The notes under the pieces were generated by a model that made no database searches, was not told the origin of the DNA, and saw nothing but the letters and a program-made list of their open reading frames with translations. A program made the position numbers and the translations under genes. Below are positions 4,428 to 5,099 of a DNA stretch of 5,099 bases, one piece after another. Position 1 is the first letter of the stretch. Each line of letters begins with the position of its first letter. The DNA lies in NCBI GenBank assembly GCA_047614245.1, contig JBLHIC010000136.1, positions 1-5,099 of the forward strand, written 5' to 3'. This stretch comes from Ulvibacter sp047614245. GTDB lineage: Bacteria > Bacteroidota > Bacteroidia > Flavobacteriales > Flavobacteriaceae.

Positions 4428-5099
4428 ATGACAAACACTTTCCGTTTTTTTACGTCTATACTAATCCTAATTTCATTTCAACTTATAGCACAGACTCAGA
4501 AAAATTTTGAGGCATTGGATGTCTTTCAGCTTGAATACGCTAACGACCCACAAATCTCTCCAGATGGGAATACAGTTGTGTACCGAAGAACAGGTTTTGA
4601 TATAATGAAGGACGCCTCAAAGGGGGATTTATGGTTGTTGAGTAACGACGGTAGAACGCACGAAAAGTTAACGTCAAGACAGTCTAATGAGAGTCAGGGG
4701 CGCTGGTCACCTTCTGGGGATCGAATTGCTTTTGTAAGCAAAGGTGATCACGGTAGTGAAGTATATGTGTATTGGATGGTGTCGGGAGCGCTTGCCAAAT
4801 TAACGCAGTTAGAAAATAGTCCGTCGTCGATCTCTTGGTCTCCTAATGGGGAATCAATAGCCTTTACAATGAAGGTAAATGCGAAAGCTCCGGTAATTGC
4901 TAAGATGCCAGAGAAGCCGAAAGATGCAAAATGGGCCAAGGCTCCAAGAATTACAGACAGACTGAAACACGAGGCTGATGGCGCTGGGTATTTAAAACCT
5001 GGATTCACTCATATTTTTACGATTCCTTCGGAAGGGGGTACTCCGCGACAATTAACAAACGGAAATTTTAATCACCGAGGTGGCCTTTCTTGGTCTCCC
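4428..5099 (+). CDS. S9-family peptidase with beta-propeller repeats, N-terminal part only
   Basis: The reading frame stays open from ATG 4428 to the window edge, giving the first 224 residues; the gene continues beyond. Residues 1-21 form a signal peptide, with a hydrophobic core at about 9-20 and probable cleavage near IAQ (20-22), so the protein is exported. Then come PD40 (WD40-like) propeller blades marked by SPDGNTVVYRR (44-54), SPSGDRIAFVS (94-104), SPNGESIAFTM (138-148) and SWSP at the edge (221-224). This is the front half of a prolyl-oligopeptidase or acylaminoacyl-peptidase type serine peptidase, in which the propeller filters peptides before a C-terminal alpha/beta-hydrolase domain. 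That catalytic domain is outside the window, so the peptidase call rests on the propeller, the signal peptide and overall resemblance; a TolB-like or other PD40 protein is the alternative. A promoter of the expected type lies just upstream, and no Shine-Dalgarno is seen. Confidence 0.85.
   Translation, partial: MTNTFRFFTSILILISFQLIAQTQKNFEALDVFQLEYANDPQISPDGNTVVYRRTGFDIMKDASKGDLWLLSNDGRTHEKLTSRQSNESQGRWSPSGDRIAFVSKGDHGSEVYVYWMVSGALAKLTQLENSPSSISWSPNGESIAFTMKVNAKAPVIAKMPEKPKDAKWAKAPRITDRLKHEADGAGYLKPGFTHIFTIPSEGGTPRQLTNGNFNHRGGLSWSP

Noticed and set aside
4748..5008. Antisense 86-codon frame within the S9 peptidase
   Set aside because: It is opposite a clear + strand coding frame with signal peptide and propeller repeats; no promoter or family resemblance.

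Overview
The window reads as chromosome of a member of the Bacteroidota, most likely a marine Flavobacteriaceae. The reasons are an AT-rich base composition with very AT-rich spacers, mostly weak Shine-Dalgarno sequences, promoter elements of the Bacteroidota type (TTTG, 19-base spacer, TAnnTTTG-like), and a 60-residue membrane protein of a family I know only from flavobacteria, next to an EttA gene. Genus cannot be told from the sequence alone.

Layout, all genes on the + strand: (1) bases 1-209 are a leader with a clean 8+5+8 inverted repeat (108-128) and a -7 promoter element (148-155). (2) Bases 210-2091 are a tight three-gene unit: an NAD(P)H-dependent FMN reductase-like flavoprotein, a MarR-family regulator and a pirin. 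It closes with an intrinsic terminator (2097-2121). (3) Bases 2122-2350 hold no gene but can fold into a rod-shaped RNA of about 190 bases, whose outline resembles 6S RNA. (4) Bases 2351-4265 carry a two-helix 60-aa membrane protein and then ettA, the ABC-F translation factor. (5) Bases 4265-4335 are a degenerate tandem array with an 8-base period, followed by a strong terminator (4344-4373). (6) A promoter (4378-4408) drives a secreted S9-family peptidase with beta-propeller repeats, cut off by the window end.

How the genes fit together: the first unit looks like a small self-regulated redox or electrophile-stress operon. A MarR protein would sense a small molecule or an oxidant and bind the inverted repeat, which covers the expected -33 region of the operon promoter; the flavoprotein and the pirin would then act on quinone-like or flavonoid-like compounds. 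The middle part is housekeeping: EttA gates ribosomes entering elongation according to the ADP/ATP ratio, and the structured RNA upstream, if it is 6S RNA, would tune transcription in slow growth. The last gene belongs to protein or peptide breakdown in the cell envelope.

I see no mobile element, CRISPR array, phage gene or defence system, and no clear new multi-gene system. The parts most worth a second look are the structured RNA candidate (2141-2336), the inverted-repeat operator (108-128) and the octamer array (4265-4335).
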